Assembly (NCBI GenBank): GCA_021774195.1
Contig: JAJFJJ010000078.1
Span: 1-61,869, forward strand
Direction: 5' to 3'
Source: Nitrosomonas sp.
Lineage (GTDB): Bacteria; Pseudomonadota; Gammaproteobacteria; Burkholderiales; Nitrosomonadaceae
Length of the DNA stretch: 61,869 nucleotides
A program made the position numbers and the translations under genes. How positions within the stretch are numbered: the first letter of the stretch is position 1; the number at the start of each line of letters is the position of its first letter. The notes below the pieces were generated by a model. The model made no database searches. It worked only from the letters and a program-made list of their open reading frames with translations, and was not told the DNA's origin. Of the stretch, positions 53,037 to 60,551 are shown piece by piece.

Positions 53037-53420
53037 TTAGCGTTCCGACAAACGATGTTGCCTATAATCGCGAAAATTTAACACAACCGACAATAAAGTC
53101 ACAACTGCCATGGCAATTCCTGCCCCCTTGTTTACAAAGCCAGCCTTCAGTCCCAATCCCAATATATCGTTGAAAAAATAAATGAGAAAGGAACTAGGTA
53201 AATTAGTCTCACCTAACGCTCGTTTGACTTGCCAGTGCCAATCCGTCAAAGCGCAATAGCCCAATCCATACCATATCCCCATCACCAGCCAGGAAAATAC
53301 GGTGAGCCCCACTGAGACCAAATGCCAACGTCGTGTGCGCACCCAGATCCAGCCGGTCAGGTTGAAGCCGATCACGAAACAGTGCACCACAAAAAGAAAA
53401 AAGTCTAAGGCTTGGAGCAT
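53037..53420 (-). CDS. DUF2784-family membrane protein
   Basis: 127 residues with four hydrophobic segments (about 5-25, 33-55, 80-95, 98-118). LDFFLFVVHCFVIGFNLTGW, TVFSWLVMGIWYGLGYCALT, DWHWQVKRALGETNLPSSFL and YFFNDILGL are the DUF2784 pattern, with the conserved C-x-LTDWHW core. An integral inner-membrane protein of unknown function. Repeat F3 borders its 3' end. Confidence 0.85.
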   Translation of the reverse strand: MLQALDFFLFVVHCFVIGFNLTGWIWVRTRRWHLVSVGLTVFSWLVMGIWYGLGYCALTDWHWQVKRALGETNLPSSFLIYFFNDILGLGLKAGFVNKGAGIAMAVVTLLSVVLNFRDYRQHRLSER

Positions 53421-53498
53421 CGTCTCGACCTATCCACCTTTAATATCTGAAAGTTCAACCATCTAGACAGATCCCGCACCTCGAATTCATACCTTTGA

Positions 53499-53700
53499 AC
53501 CTAAAGTCCTCAGCTGGATGGTGCTTAGAGTGCATTGTTGTTTATTTTTGGCAAGGCGCAGTGAGAAGTGAACGAGTTATTGTAACGACAAGTGACTGAA
53601 TAGCAAATGTGAGAATCAAGCGTTTTGCACACCTTGAAGATTATTGTAATAACACGACGCAGTTTTGTATTGAGTCTAAGACCACAATACTGCACTGCAA
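53499..53700. repeat. Composite of repeat D and repeat E (inverted) fragments
   Basis: ACCTAAAGTCCTCAGCTGGA and GGTGCTTAGAGTGCATTGTT match repeat D2 from its left tip. From about 53602 the sequence (AAGCGTTTTGCACACCTTGA ... AATACTGC) matches the reverse complement of the middle of repeat E1. So the two families share or exchange parts. 53701-53794 shows nothing more except a 50-bp segment (CACACCTTGCATCTGG) that recurs at 54222-54275. Confidence 0.65.
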
Positions 53701-53794
53701 AATTCTTCCCACACCTTGCATCTGGACAAACTGTGAATCTTGTCATCTGAAGATGAATTCGCCCAACAAATACCCAGGGGGTTTATCCTTCAGA

Positions 53795-54157
53795 TTAATA
53801 AGACGTTTCCATTGTAAAGTCTTGCCAAACGAAAGGTGGATGAACCGATGGTCTGGTTGGGATAAAAAATGTTGCGATATCTAGCGCCCCAACAACTGTG
53901 CGCCCCACTGTATGCATGATACCGGCGACCAACCCAACTGATACGCCATAGACCACACCTGAATCTTGCGTGGTTAATATGATGTTCTTAGGTAACTCCA
54001 CAAAACCGGTGGCCACATTGGCAACGCCAGAGACTAGCTTCTCGGACGACACTGTAAAATAACTTTTTGCGGCAGTTCCAGTTCCATATGCAGTTACCTG
54101 AGACGAAAAAAGCAATAGTATTGATAACAACAGGGACAGTTTGGCTATTTTTCTCAT
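53795..54157 (-). CDS. Exported TIGR04073-like protein (exosortase-associated family)
   Basis: 120 residues from ATG 54157, with AAGGAG at ideal spacing. Signal peptide about 1-23 (LSLLLSILLLFSSQVTAYG). The mature part KLVSGVANVATGFVELPKNI and GVVYGVSVGLVAGIMHTVGR with VGALDIATFFIP matches the TIGR04073 family, which co-occurs with exosortase/PEP-CTERM systems. No exosortase gene lies in the window. Function unknown. Flanked by two copies of a 50-bp imperfect direct repeat (about 53690 and 54222). Confidence 0.75.
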   Translation of the reverse strand: MRKIAKLSLLLSILLLFSSQVTAYGTGTAAKSYFTVSSEKLVSGVANVATGFVELPKNIILTTQDSGVVYGVSVGLVAGIMHTVGRTVVGALDIATFFIPTRPSVHPPFVWQDFTMETSY

Positions 54158-54564
54158 CAGAAAACTCCTTTTACTGTATTTAAAATTAATCTTCCAAATT
54201 GATTGAATATCAATGCGATGCTGCACTAGAAAATTTTTCCTGCACCTTGTATCTGCGAACCATGAATTTTTAGCAGCGCTCTAAAGGTTTATCTATTGAA
54301 AAAATGGGACAAGAAGCTCATATAACAGATCGGTAACTGTCGCCAAATAATATTCTTTATATTCTTAAGAACGTAAATGATATGCAGGATCTATTTCAAA
54401 GAATACACGAAATACTATATCAAAATAACGAAACTTTTTCACAAGACATGTCAAGGTATTAGTGACCTGTCATTTTGGAGAACCAACATTCAAACCCCGC
54501 TTTATAGAATTCCGAGCTATACTGATTAAACCATTATTTATTTTGTTATTCATGGAGGTAAATC
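54158..54564. other. Divergent intergenic region
   Basis: 407 bp between the TIGR04073-like gene and the DUF3365 gene. It has one copy of the 50-bp imperfect direct repeat (54222-54275) and an AT-rich part with no coding pattern. No clear operator is seen. GGAGGTAAATC before ATG 54565 is a strong ribosome site. Confidence 0.5.
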
Positions 54565-55146
54565 ATGCGTAAGCTTATCCTTGCTATCATACTTTTGCAG
54601 TTTTCCACGCAATTGGCGGCAGAAAATGAAAATACAGCACAGTTGGAAGAAAAAGCACAGAATCTGGCTGCACAGTTGGCGATGCAATTGAAAGCACGAC
54701 TGCAAAATGCGATGGAAGCAGGCGGACCAGCACATGCCATTACAGCATGCAATGTGAGCGCGCCTCAGATTGCTGAAGAACTGTCTACCGGCGGGTGGCA
54801 AGTTGGGCGCACCAGTTTAAAATTACGTAATCCCACGAACAACCCGGATGAATGGGAACGTTTAACCCTGCTGGAGTTTGAACAACAATTGGCCTCAGGC
54901 ACCCCTGCAGCTAGCTTACATGCCAGCACGGTAGAAACGGATGAAGAGGGCACCCGTTACCGGTACATGAAAGCCATACCGATTGGTGGTGTTTGTATGG
55001 CATGCCACGGTGAAGCCATCTCAGAAGATGTTCAGTCTGCTTTGGCTGAGAAATACCCCCAGGATGCCGCAATCGATTACAAGCCTGGTGATTTACGCGG
55101 CGCATTCACGATGACGAAAATTTTAAGTGAAGATCGCCCTGATTAA
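54565..55146 (+). CDS. Periplasmic DUF3365 (Tll0287-like) haem-binding protein
   Basis: 193 residues. Signal peptide about 1-19 (LILAIILLQFSTQLAAE). Near residue 148 GGVCMACHGE provides a CxxCH haem c attachment site. The conserved TSLKLRNPTNNPDEWERLTL block near 92 and the PGDLRGAFTM end are DUF3365 features; the domain is PAS-like, and in other proteins is a sensor module. Free-standing secreted versions such as this may serve as redox carriers or gas/redox sensors. Haem lyase genes are not in the window. Confidence 0.87.
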   Translation: MRKLILAIILLQFSTQLAAENENTAQLEEKAQNLAAQLAMQLKARLQNAMEAGGPAHAITACNVSAPQIAEELSTGGWQVGRTSLKLRNPTNNPDEWERLTLLEFEQQLASGTPAASLHASTVETDEEGTRYRYMKAIPIGGVCMACHGEAISEDVQSALAEKYPQDAAIDYKPGDLRGAFTMTKILSEDRPD

Positions 55147-55181
55147 TCAGCTTAGTTTGGTCGGACAGTCACTGACTTAGA

Positions 55182-55565
55182 ATGACACTTTACGCGTTTA
55201 TCGCCGTCGGATTAGGCGCCGCTATCGGCGCCTGGATTCGTTGGGGACTCGGGTTGTGGCTCAATTCCACCGTGCCTGAGTTGCCGTTGGGAACATTGAC
55301 CGCCAATCTGATCGGTGGATTTTTAATAGGCTATGCCGTCGCTTTCTTCATGCAGCACCCCGGCTTATCACCTGAATGGCGACTACTCATCATTACCGGG
55401 TTTCTGGGCGGATTGACAACTTTTTCAACCTTTTCAATCGAAACGGTGACACTGCTGGCACGCGGTCAATACCTTTGGGGTGCCGCAATGATTTCCACCC
55501 ACCTTGGCGGCTCCTTGATTATGACGGTATTCGGTTTGCAAACCTTTAAGTGGTTACATCAGTGA
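55182..55565 (+). CDS. crcB: Fluoride channel CrcB (Fluc)
   Basis: 127 residues, four membrane spans. Signatures: GLGAAIGAWIRWGLG near residue 8, GTLTANLIGGFLIGYA near 43, and FLGGLTTFSTFSIETV near 76-91, the conserved FGGLTTFSTF fluoride-track motif. Dual-topology dimeric channel that lets fluoride out of the cytoplasm. No fluoride riboswitch is visible in the 35-bp leader after the DUF3365 gene. Followed by the DUF190 gene 16 bp downstream, a usual partner. Confidence 0.96.
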   Translation: MTLYAFIAVGLGAAIGAWIRWGLGLWLNSTVPELPLGTLTANLIGGFLIGYAVAFFMQHPGLSPEWRLLIITGFLGGLTTFSTFSIETVTLLARGQYLWGAAMISTHLGGSLIMTVFGLQTFKWLHQ

Positions 55566-55581
55566 TAAAAGCGGAGGAACG

Positions 55582-55893
55582 ATGTCGAGCGTTTGCCTGA
55601 AATTGTATTGCACCGAAAAACAACGCCACAATGGCAAGCTTCTCTATGAATGGTTGTTAGAAGAAGCAGAAAGAATGGGTATTGAAGGCGGCTCGGTATT
55701 TCGCTCTATTGCGGGTTATGGTCGGCACGGCCAACTGCATGACGAGTCATTCTTTGAATTAGCCGGTGAATTGCCCATCCAGATCGAGTTTGTGCTGGGT
55801 GCAGAACAGGCCGATGCATTCATGGATCAATTGCGTCAATACAAATTGAATTTGTTTTATCTGCGTTATCCGGTAGCGTCGGGATATTTATGA
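55582..55893 (+). CDS. DUF190-family protein
   Basis: 103 residues. CLKLYCTEKQRHNGKLLYEW, EGGSVFRSIAGYGRHGQLHD and ELPIQIEFVLGAEQADAFMD follow the DUF190 family, small PII-like alpha/beta proteins often encoded after crcB. A regulatory or accessory role in fluoride export is commonly assumed from this linkage and is unproven. GGAGGAACG precedes the ATG. A decayed copy of its middle lies at about 59680-59755. Confidence 0.9.
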   Translation: MSSVCLKLYCTEKQRHNGKLLYEWLLEEAERMGIEGGSVFRSIAGYGRHGQLHDESFFELAGELPIQIEFVLGAEQADAFMDQLRQYKLNLFYLRYPVASGYL

Positions 55894-55981
55894 GAAAAGG
55901 TCTGTTTGATATTGCTGAATAATCAAAATATTGTATGAAATCTGTATTTTTAGCGGCGCCCTTAACAAGAGAGGAGTGGAT

Positions 55982-57103
55982 ATGACCGAGTATACACAGC
56001 CAACAACCATCAATGAATTCACAAGAACCGTTAGGGAAATGTACCAAGATCCGGCGTTCTCGGTGGAATATATGAATGCCGTAAAAAATGTTCAGGCAAC
56101 GCCTGAAGGAGAAAGTCCCTGGGCTGGAGCCGACCTGGACTATCTGTGCAAATTCTTTGAGGACTGGTATGCGTGGAATCCTGATTTAACAACAGGATTG
56201 GATTATATTCAAAAGTTTGCTTGGCTGTATTATAAAAATGACTTTGGTTTAAAGTTTGTTCGGAACAGCGGATTTCTGATGACCCAATTTTTTGTGGTCT
56301 TAAATGGAATGAAAATGGATTCGCCTGACTCCAAGTGGCTGGCAGACAAATGGGTGAAAGAAATCGGTATAGAAAAAGTGAAAGCTGAATACGTCTACCC
56401 TGAAGATGGATATGCAAATTTTAACGAATTTTTTATACGTGATCTAAAAAATCCAAGGCCAATTAGCAGAGAGAATGATGATTCCGTTGTCGTCTGTCCT
56501 GCAGATGCAGTGGTCAATATGATCGATGACAACTTGTCTATTGTTGATACGCCTTTGGAGGTAAAAACACAAAAAATGAATGTGGTTAAACTATTGAATG
56601 ATTCAATATTGGCCAAGAATTTTGAAGGCGGAACGGCCGTCTCCTGTATTTTGATGCCGAATGTTTACCACCACTACCACGCGCCTGTATCAGGAACCGT
56701 TGTAGAATCCGATGAAGATGTTGCCGGTGACTATTTTGGCATTGATGATTTTCCAAAACTGATCAATGGCGGCAATGTCGGTTATGGGTATGACTATAGT
56801 GTATTTGAACATTTCAAGAGAGGGTATCTGATTATCAAAACTGAAAATTTTGGTTATGTTGCAATGATTCCAGTCGGTCTTAATACCATAGCATCCGTGA
56901 TTTTCAAGGACAAATTCAAGCATGTAACCAGCACAACCCCCCAGAAAATTACCAAAGGTGAGAAAGTTGGGTATTTTCAGTATGGCGGATCACTAAATAT
57001 TCTTCTGTTCCAAAAAGGTCGTTTTCCTTCTGTTCGAATTCCTCAGGGGCAAATTATTGGCACGCTGAATTCAGACAAACCCAAACCACAATTTACCTTT
57101 TAA
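55982..57103 (+). CDS. Phosphatidylserine-decarboxylase-like enzyme, cytosolic form
   Basis: 373 residues from ATG 55982, with GAGAGGAG upstream. PSD family signs: YANFNEFFIRDL near residue 141, VVVCPADAVVNMI near 165 (Asp of the triad), PNVYHHYHAPVSGTVV near 224 (His) and YFQYGGSLNILLF near 336, where GGS is the site at which self-cleavage makes the pyruvoyl group. The last position is GGSL rather than GGST. It has a long N-terminal extension compared with canonical PSD and no membrane span, like a separate bacterial/fungal group that may decarboxylate other amino-acid derivatives. Repeat D2 starts at its stop codon. Substrate uncertain. Confidence 0.83.
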   Translation: MTEYTQPTTINEFTRTVREMYQDPAFSVEYMNAVKNVQATPEGESPWAGADLDYLCKFFEDWYAWNPDLTTGLDYIQKFAWLYYKNDFGLKFVRNSGFLMTQFFVVLNGMKMDSPDSKWLADKWVKEIGIEKVKAEYVYPEDGYANFNEFFIRDLKNPRPISRENDDSVVVCPADAVVNMIDDNLSIVDTPLEVKTQKMNVVKLLNDSILAKNFEGGTAVSCILMPNVYHHYHAPVSGTVVESDEDVAGDYFGIDDFPKLINGGNVGYGYDYSVFEHFKRGYLIIKTENFGYVAMIPVGLNTIASVIFKDKFKHVTSTTPQKITKGEKVGYFQYGGSLNILLFQKGRFPSVRIPQGQIIGTLNSDKPKPQFTF

Positions 57104-57350
57104 CCTAAAATCCTCAGTTGAATGGTGCTTAGAGTGCATTGTTGTTTATTTTTGGCAAGGCGCAATGAGGCGTAATAACAAGTTATTACAACGAATTGCA
57201 ACGAATTGCAACGCAGAAAAAGATAAAGAACAGTGTGCTATAAGCATCATAGCGTAGCTCACCTGTAGGGTGTGTGGCATTTGACAGAATATTTGTTTTA
57301 TTTCATAAGACTAGACATTTCTGGAGCGATCAACTGAGGATTTTAGGTTT
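57103..57350. repeat. Repeat D, long copy D2
   Basis: ACCTAAAATCCTCAGTTGAA at the left and GATCAACTGAGGATTTTAGG at the right are inverted repeats. It is D3 plus about 150 bp of internal sequence that includes a tandem ACGAATTGCA pair and a GTAGGGTG motif. The left tip overlaps the PSD-like stop codon. The rest of the gap (57351-57580) shows only a CTGGTGCAATACGC motif related to repeat F. Confidence 0.8.
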
Positions 57351-57580
57351 AATCAGTCTGAATTGTTAGCCTGGATTCTGGTGCAATACGCTCTGCTTAT
57401 TGCCATATAAGTGCACCACACTCAAAAGTATATTCAACAGCTCAAGATGATAATTTTATTTCCAACCTGGTTTTAAAAATGGCATTTTGCACAGATCTCA
57501 AATAAACTAAAAGACACTTTTCAAAACCCCATTGAATTTCTAATTCTGAATCATTGCACGAGAATAGTTGAGGAGATCGC

Positions 57581-59011
57581 ATGTTTATAAATATCAGGGA
57601 ATCAGTCTTGCACGTTACGGTGTTGTGGTTGTTCGCTTTATTATTGCTGCTTGTACCAACTCAGCTCATGGCGAAGGATTCGCCTTGCGGTGATTCGTTA
57701 CGATACTTAAATGCGCAATATGATTTAGATCCAGTAACTAAAAAGGCTTTCGATAAGGTTTATGCTGGCTTGGTCGATCTTCCGGCAGGTTATTCCTACA
57801 ATGGATCCAGCAAGAACCCCTGGAAGGCTGCGGGTAGTGGAAAGGAAACGCACAAAATGATGGTTAAAATGTTTGAAACCTGGTGCACAGCTCTTCCGGC
57901 GATCAATGGAGACTCGGACAATGCCCTCGACCCCATTTTGTATTTTGCTTGGATATACTATCAGAATTCAGCCGGGCAGGACTTTGTCCAAGGACGTGAT
58001 CCTTCAGATCCGGCTAAGTCCTTAGAAACGGGGCCAAAATTTCTTTCCAAGTGGAGTAATGAATATCTCCACTTTATGAATGACAAGAAATCCGCCAAAC
58101 AGGTCAGTGAATGGGTCAAAGACCCGCGCATTGAAATTGATGACTACGTAAAGACTCAGGCTAAGGACTATAACAGTTGGAATGATTTTTTTGCTCGCAA
58201 TCTTAAAGTCAACAAAGATGGAACTTATCCTAGCCGACCCGTCACTATGCCGGAACGAAACTATGTTATTGTTTCCCCTACCGATTGTATTATGAATCCT
58301 TTGCTACAAGTTCTGAAACTGGATGGCAACTATAAACATCAATATATCGAGAATCCGCTTCAACTTGATACGGTACTTGATGTGAAGAATATCCCGATTT
58401 CGGTCAATGACATGCTTGGATCAGTGCCAAGCGACATTAAAGAAAAATTTGTTGGTGGAAGCGGTTTGACGTGTGTGTTGATGCCGAATACCTACCACCA
58501 TTTTCATTCGCCGGTCGATGGAACAGTTATCCATGCCGAGGTAGTCAAAACCGGCACACCGGGAACTCCAGGTACTTTTGGTTATCCTGATTTTCCCAAC
58601 TGGGTGCCACTTGACGGCAATGTGGGGCGCCCGGGCACCGATTTTAGTCAGTTCCAGGCTTTCCAGCGCGGTGTCATTATTATCAAGATGGAATATAAAA
58701 ATCTGCCAAATGAAACACCGGAAAAGTTAGTTGGTTATGTTGCCTCAATTCCCGTCGGGCTGGATTCTGTCGGGTCAGTCGTGTTGAATACCTGTCATAG
58801 CAAACAGACCGATCATGAGAATTGTTTCGAGGTTGGAGAAAAGGTGCAGAAGGGAAAGACCAAGTTCGGTAATTTCTTTTTTGGTGGCTCCTTGAATATC
58901 CTGCTCTTTTCAAAGGGAATGATCTCTCCAGCTGTTCAAACTCGAATGGGCAACCAGATCGGTGTGATCAATATCGGAACCGCACCCAAGTCCCCCTGGT
59001 CGCTGGATTAG
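57581..59011 (+). CDS. Phosphatidylserine-decarboxylase-like enzyme, exported form
   Basis: 476 residues. Signal peptide about 1-30 (VTVLWLFALLLLLVPTQLMA). The core repeats the preceding paralogue: YNSWNDFFARNLKV near 194, YVIVSPTDCIMNP near 227, PNTYHHFHSPVDGTVIH near 305 and NFFFGGSLNILLFSKG near 434, keeping the Asp, His and Ser of the triad and GGSL. It has extra insertions and at least five Cys, which fits oxidative folding outside the cytoplasm. A periplasmic PSD-like enzyme would be unusual, since canonical PSD faces the cytosol. GAGGAGATCGC before the ATG. Followed by repeat D3. Confidence 0.83.
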   Translation: MFINIRESVLHVTVLWLFALLLLLVPTQLMAKDSPCGDSLRYLNAQYDLDPVTKKAFDKVYAGLVDLPAGYSYNGSSKNPWKAAGSGKETHKMMVKMFETWCTALPAINGDSDNALDPILYFAWIYYQNSAGQDFVQGRDPSDPAKSLETGPKFLSKWSNEYLHFMNDKKSAKQVSEWVKDPRIEIDDYVKTQAKDYNSWNDFFARNLKVNKDGTYPSRPVTMPERNYVIVSPTDCIMNPLLQVLKLDGNYKHQYIENPLQLDTVLDVKNIPISVNDMLGSVPSDIKEKFVGGSGLTCVLMPNTYHHFHSPVDGTVIHAEVVKTGTPGTPGTFGYPDFPNWVPLDGNVGRPGTDFSQFQAFQRGVIIIKMEYKNLPNETPEKLVGYVASIPVGLDSVGSVVLNTCHSKQTDHENCFEVGEKVQKGKTKFGNFFFGGSLNILLFSKGMISPAVQTRMGNQIGVINIGTAPKSPWSLD

Positions 59012-59015
59012 GTTG

Positions 59016-59112
59016 AACCTAAAATCCTCAGTTGATCGCTTCGGCATTGGCCAGTCTTATGAAATGAAACAACAATGCACTCTAAGCACCATCCAACTGA
59101 GGATTATAGGTT
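59016..59112. repeat. Repeat D, short copy D3, between convergent genes
   Basis: 97 bp: AACCTAAAATCCTCAGTTGA at the left and CAACTGAGGATTATAGGTT at the right. The inner part is the inverse-oriented core of D2. It starts 4 bp after the stop of the exported PSD-like gene and its right tip overlaps the stop codon of the convergent gene. A strong bidirectional terminator candidate. Confidence 0.85.
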
Positions 59113-59503
59113 AATAAGCATCACAAATATGCCGCTCCTTCAGGTCTTCTTCACTGGTAGGAAAATTCATGCTGGGTAACATACCCTGCGCCATCTCACC
59201 ACATTCTTTTGCAATTTTTATATTTTCATCTTGATCCATGGATTGCCCAAATTCAATCGCTGTATTCAGTGCCTGGCTGCGTTTATTAGCCTGGCATAGG
59301 GACTTGATTTCTGCTTCTACGTCCTGTGCTTCTTGACCTAATGCCATCATGGCCTGTTGGTCAATCCTGGACATGCAGGCTTGCATTTGTGCCGCTTGTT
59401 GCATTAATCGCTGCATTTTATCCGGGTTCAAACTAGGTTGCTGAGCATGGCCGAAGAGTGGCACTAGAATTAAAATAAATAAAATTGAGACTTGTTTTTT
59501 CAT
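59111..59503 (-). CDS. Small exported hypothetical protein
   Basis: 130 residues. Signal peptide about 1-20 (VSILFILILVPLFGHAQ). The mature part is helical and rich in Gln and Met (MQRLMQQAAQMQACMSR), with four Cys that could form two disulfides. GAGAGGTGCCCG before the ATG. It resembles small periplasmic helical proteins of unknown function common in gammaproteobacteria. Its stop lies in repeat D3. No partner visible. Confidence 0.75.
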   Translation of the reverse strand: MKKQVSILFILILVPLFGHAQQPSLNPDKMQRLMQQAAQMQACMSRIDQQAMMALGQEAQDVEAEIKSLCQANKRSQALNTAIEFGQSMDQDENIKIAKECGEMAQGMLPSMNFPTSEEDLKERHICDAY

Positions 59504-59679
59504 CGGGCACCTCTCGTTTAATCACATTTCACTATATCTATTCTAAAATAGACCTATGTTAGCTTAGATCAATAAATTCGGTTAAAAAGCAGTCAAACTT
59601 TTGGGAAGAATTTCTCAGTAATCGTTGGTTAATTGTAAACCAAACTTCCCATTAGCGGTTCCGAAGATCAGCTATAGGG

Positions 59680-59755
59680 CAAATCATTGTTTGAATTAGC
59701 CAATGAATTACTTATTCAAATAGCGTTTGTGCTGTATGCAGAACTTAAGCATACT
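59680..59755 (+). pseudogene. Relic of a DUF190 gene
   Basis: CATTGTTTGAATTAGCCAAT and TTTGTGCTGTATGCAGAACT match the DUF190 gene near 55747-55808 (CATTCTTTGAATTAGCCGGT, TTTGTGCTGGGTGCAGAACA). The fragment keeps register with that gene but lacks a start and the rest. It ends at a repeat A remnant. Confidence 0.7.
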
Positions 59756-59790
59756 AGTACGCCGTCTACTTGATATTGACGGAGTACTAG
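59754..59790. repeat. Repeat A remnant (single arm)
   Basis: CTAGTACGCCGTCTACTTGA then TATTGACGGAGTACTAG: one arm plus the inverse tip, like the remnant at 35498. It interrupts the DUF190 relic. Confidence 0.75.
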
Positions 59791-59840
59791 TGTAGAGCCA
59801 GTTAACAATAATCACGAAAAATTAAATCGAGAATTTTAAA

Positions 59841-60410
59841 ATGAGAACAATTAGTCAAATTGTAAATGATGGCGCCGTAACACCTGAAATCGATGAAACA
59901 TTCGGCAAGATAAAGACCGCACTAAATGCGCCTTTTACACCCAATTTCTTTCGTGTATGGGCTGCTGCGCCTGAATCATTAAAAGGCATCTGGCCAGTTA
60001 TGAATCATATTCTGACCAGTGGTCGAGTGAGTAGACGACTTAAAGAAATGATCTTCGTCGCAATCTCTTCGTTAAAAAGCTGTCATTACTGCGAAGCCGC
60101 CCACCATGCTTTTTGCTTATCGATAGGTGTCTCGCAAACCCAAATAGATCGCCTCATCAAAGATTACACCATTGATGCAAGCGACAACCCCAAAGACAAA
60201 GCCGCCATAGATTTTGCCGTCAGACTGGCAAAAGATTCCCACGACTCAAGTAAACAGGATTTCCAAAATTTAAGAGAATTAGGCTTTGATGATGAAGAAA
60301 TTATGGAGCTCATCGCCATGTCCGGCATGGCCGTGTTTTATAACCATCTGGCCAATGCGACCAAAATAAATATTGATGAAGGATTTACCAAGATAATCTC
60401 AAGGGGTTAA
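59841..60410 (+). CDS. Carboxymuconolactone decarboxylase/AhpD-like protein
   Basis: 189 residues. The all-helical AhpD fold with the redox motif SSLKSCHYCEAAHHAFCLSI near residue 73-92; Cys-x2-Cys-x3-His-His is the proton-relay/peroxidase-linked site. FTPNFFRVWAAAPESLKGIW near 32 is typical of peroxidase-related members. Likely a thiol peroxidase or alkyl-hydroperoxidase helper. No ahpC neighbour is present. Convergent with the GGDEF gene, with repeat D4 in between. Confidence 0.88.
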   Translation: MRTISQIVNDGAVTPEIDETFGKIKTALNAPFTPNFFRVWAAAPESLKGIWPVMNHILTSGRVSRRLKEMIFVAISSLKSCHYCEAAHHAFCLSIGVSQTQIDRLIKDYTIDASDNPKDKAAIDFAVRLAKDSHDSSKQDFQNLRELGFDDEEIMELIAMSGMAVFYNHLANATKINIDEGFTKIISRG

Positions 60411-60434
60411 GAAATATTTGACGGCTGGTTCTAT

Positions 60435-60551
60435 AATCCTAAGATCCTCAGTTGATCGCTTCAGCATTGGCTAATCTTATGAAATGAAACAAATATTTTG
60501 TCAGATGTTACGCACCTTAAAGTTGAACCACGCTATGAGGATTTTAGCTTA
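60435..60551. repeat. Repeat D, copy D4, between convergent genes
   Basis: TCCTAAGATCCTCAGTTGAT at the left and TATGAGGATTTTAGCTTA at the right. The left 60 bp match D3 (TTGATCGCTTCAGCATTGGC, TTATGAAATGAAACAA). The right tip covers the stop codon of the GGDEF gene (60544-60546). Confidence 0.75.

Noticed and set aside
53609-53884. A 91-codon plus-strand frame over the composite D/E repeat
   Set aside because: It lies in repeat sequence and runs antisense into the 3' end of the TIGR04073-like gene, with no coding features.
55147-55181. Fluoride riboswitch upstream of crcB
   Set aside because: The leader is only 35 bp and shows none of the conserved riboswitch sequence.
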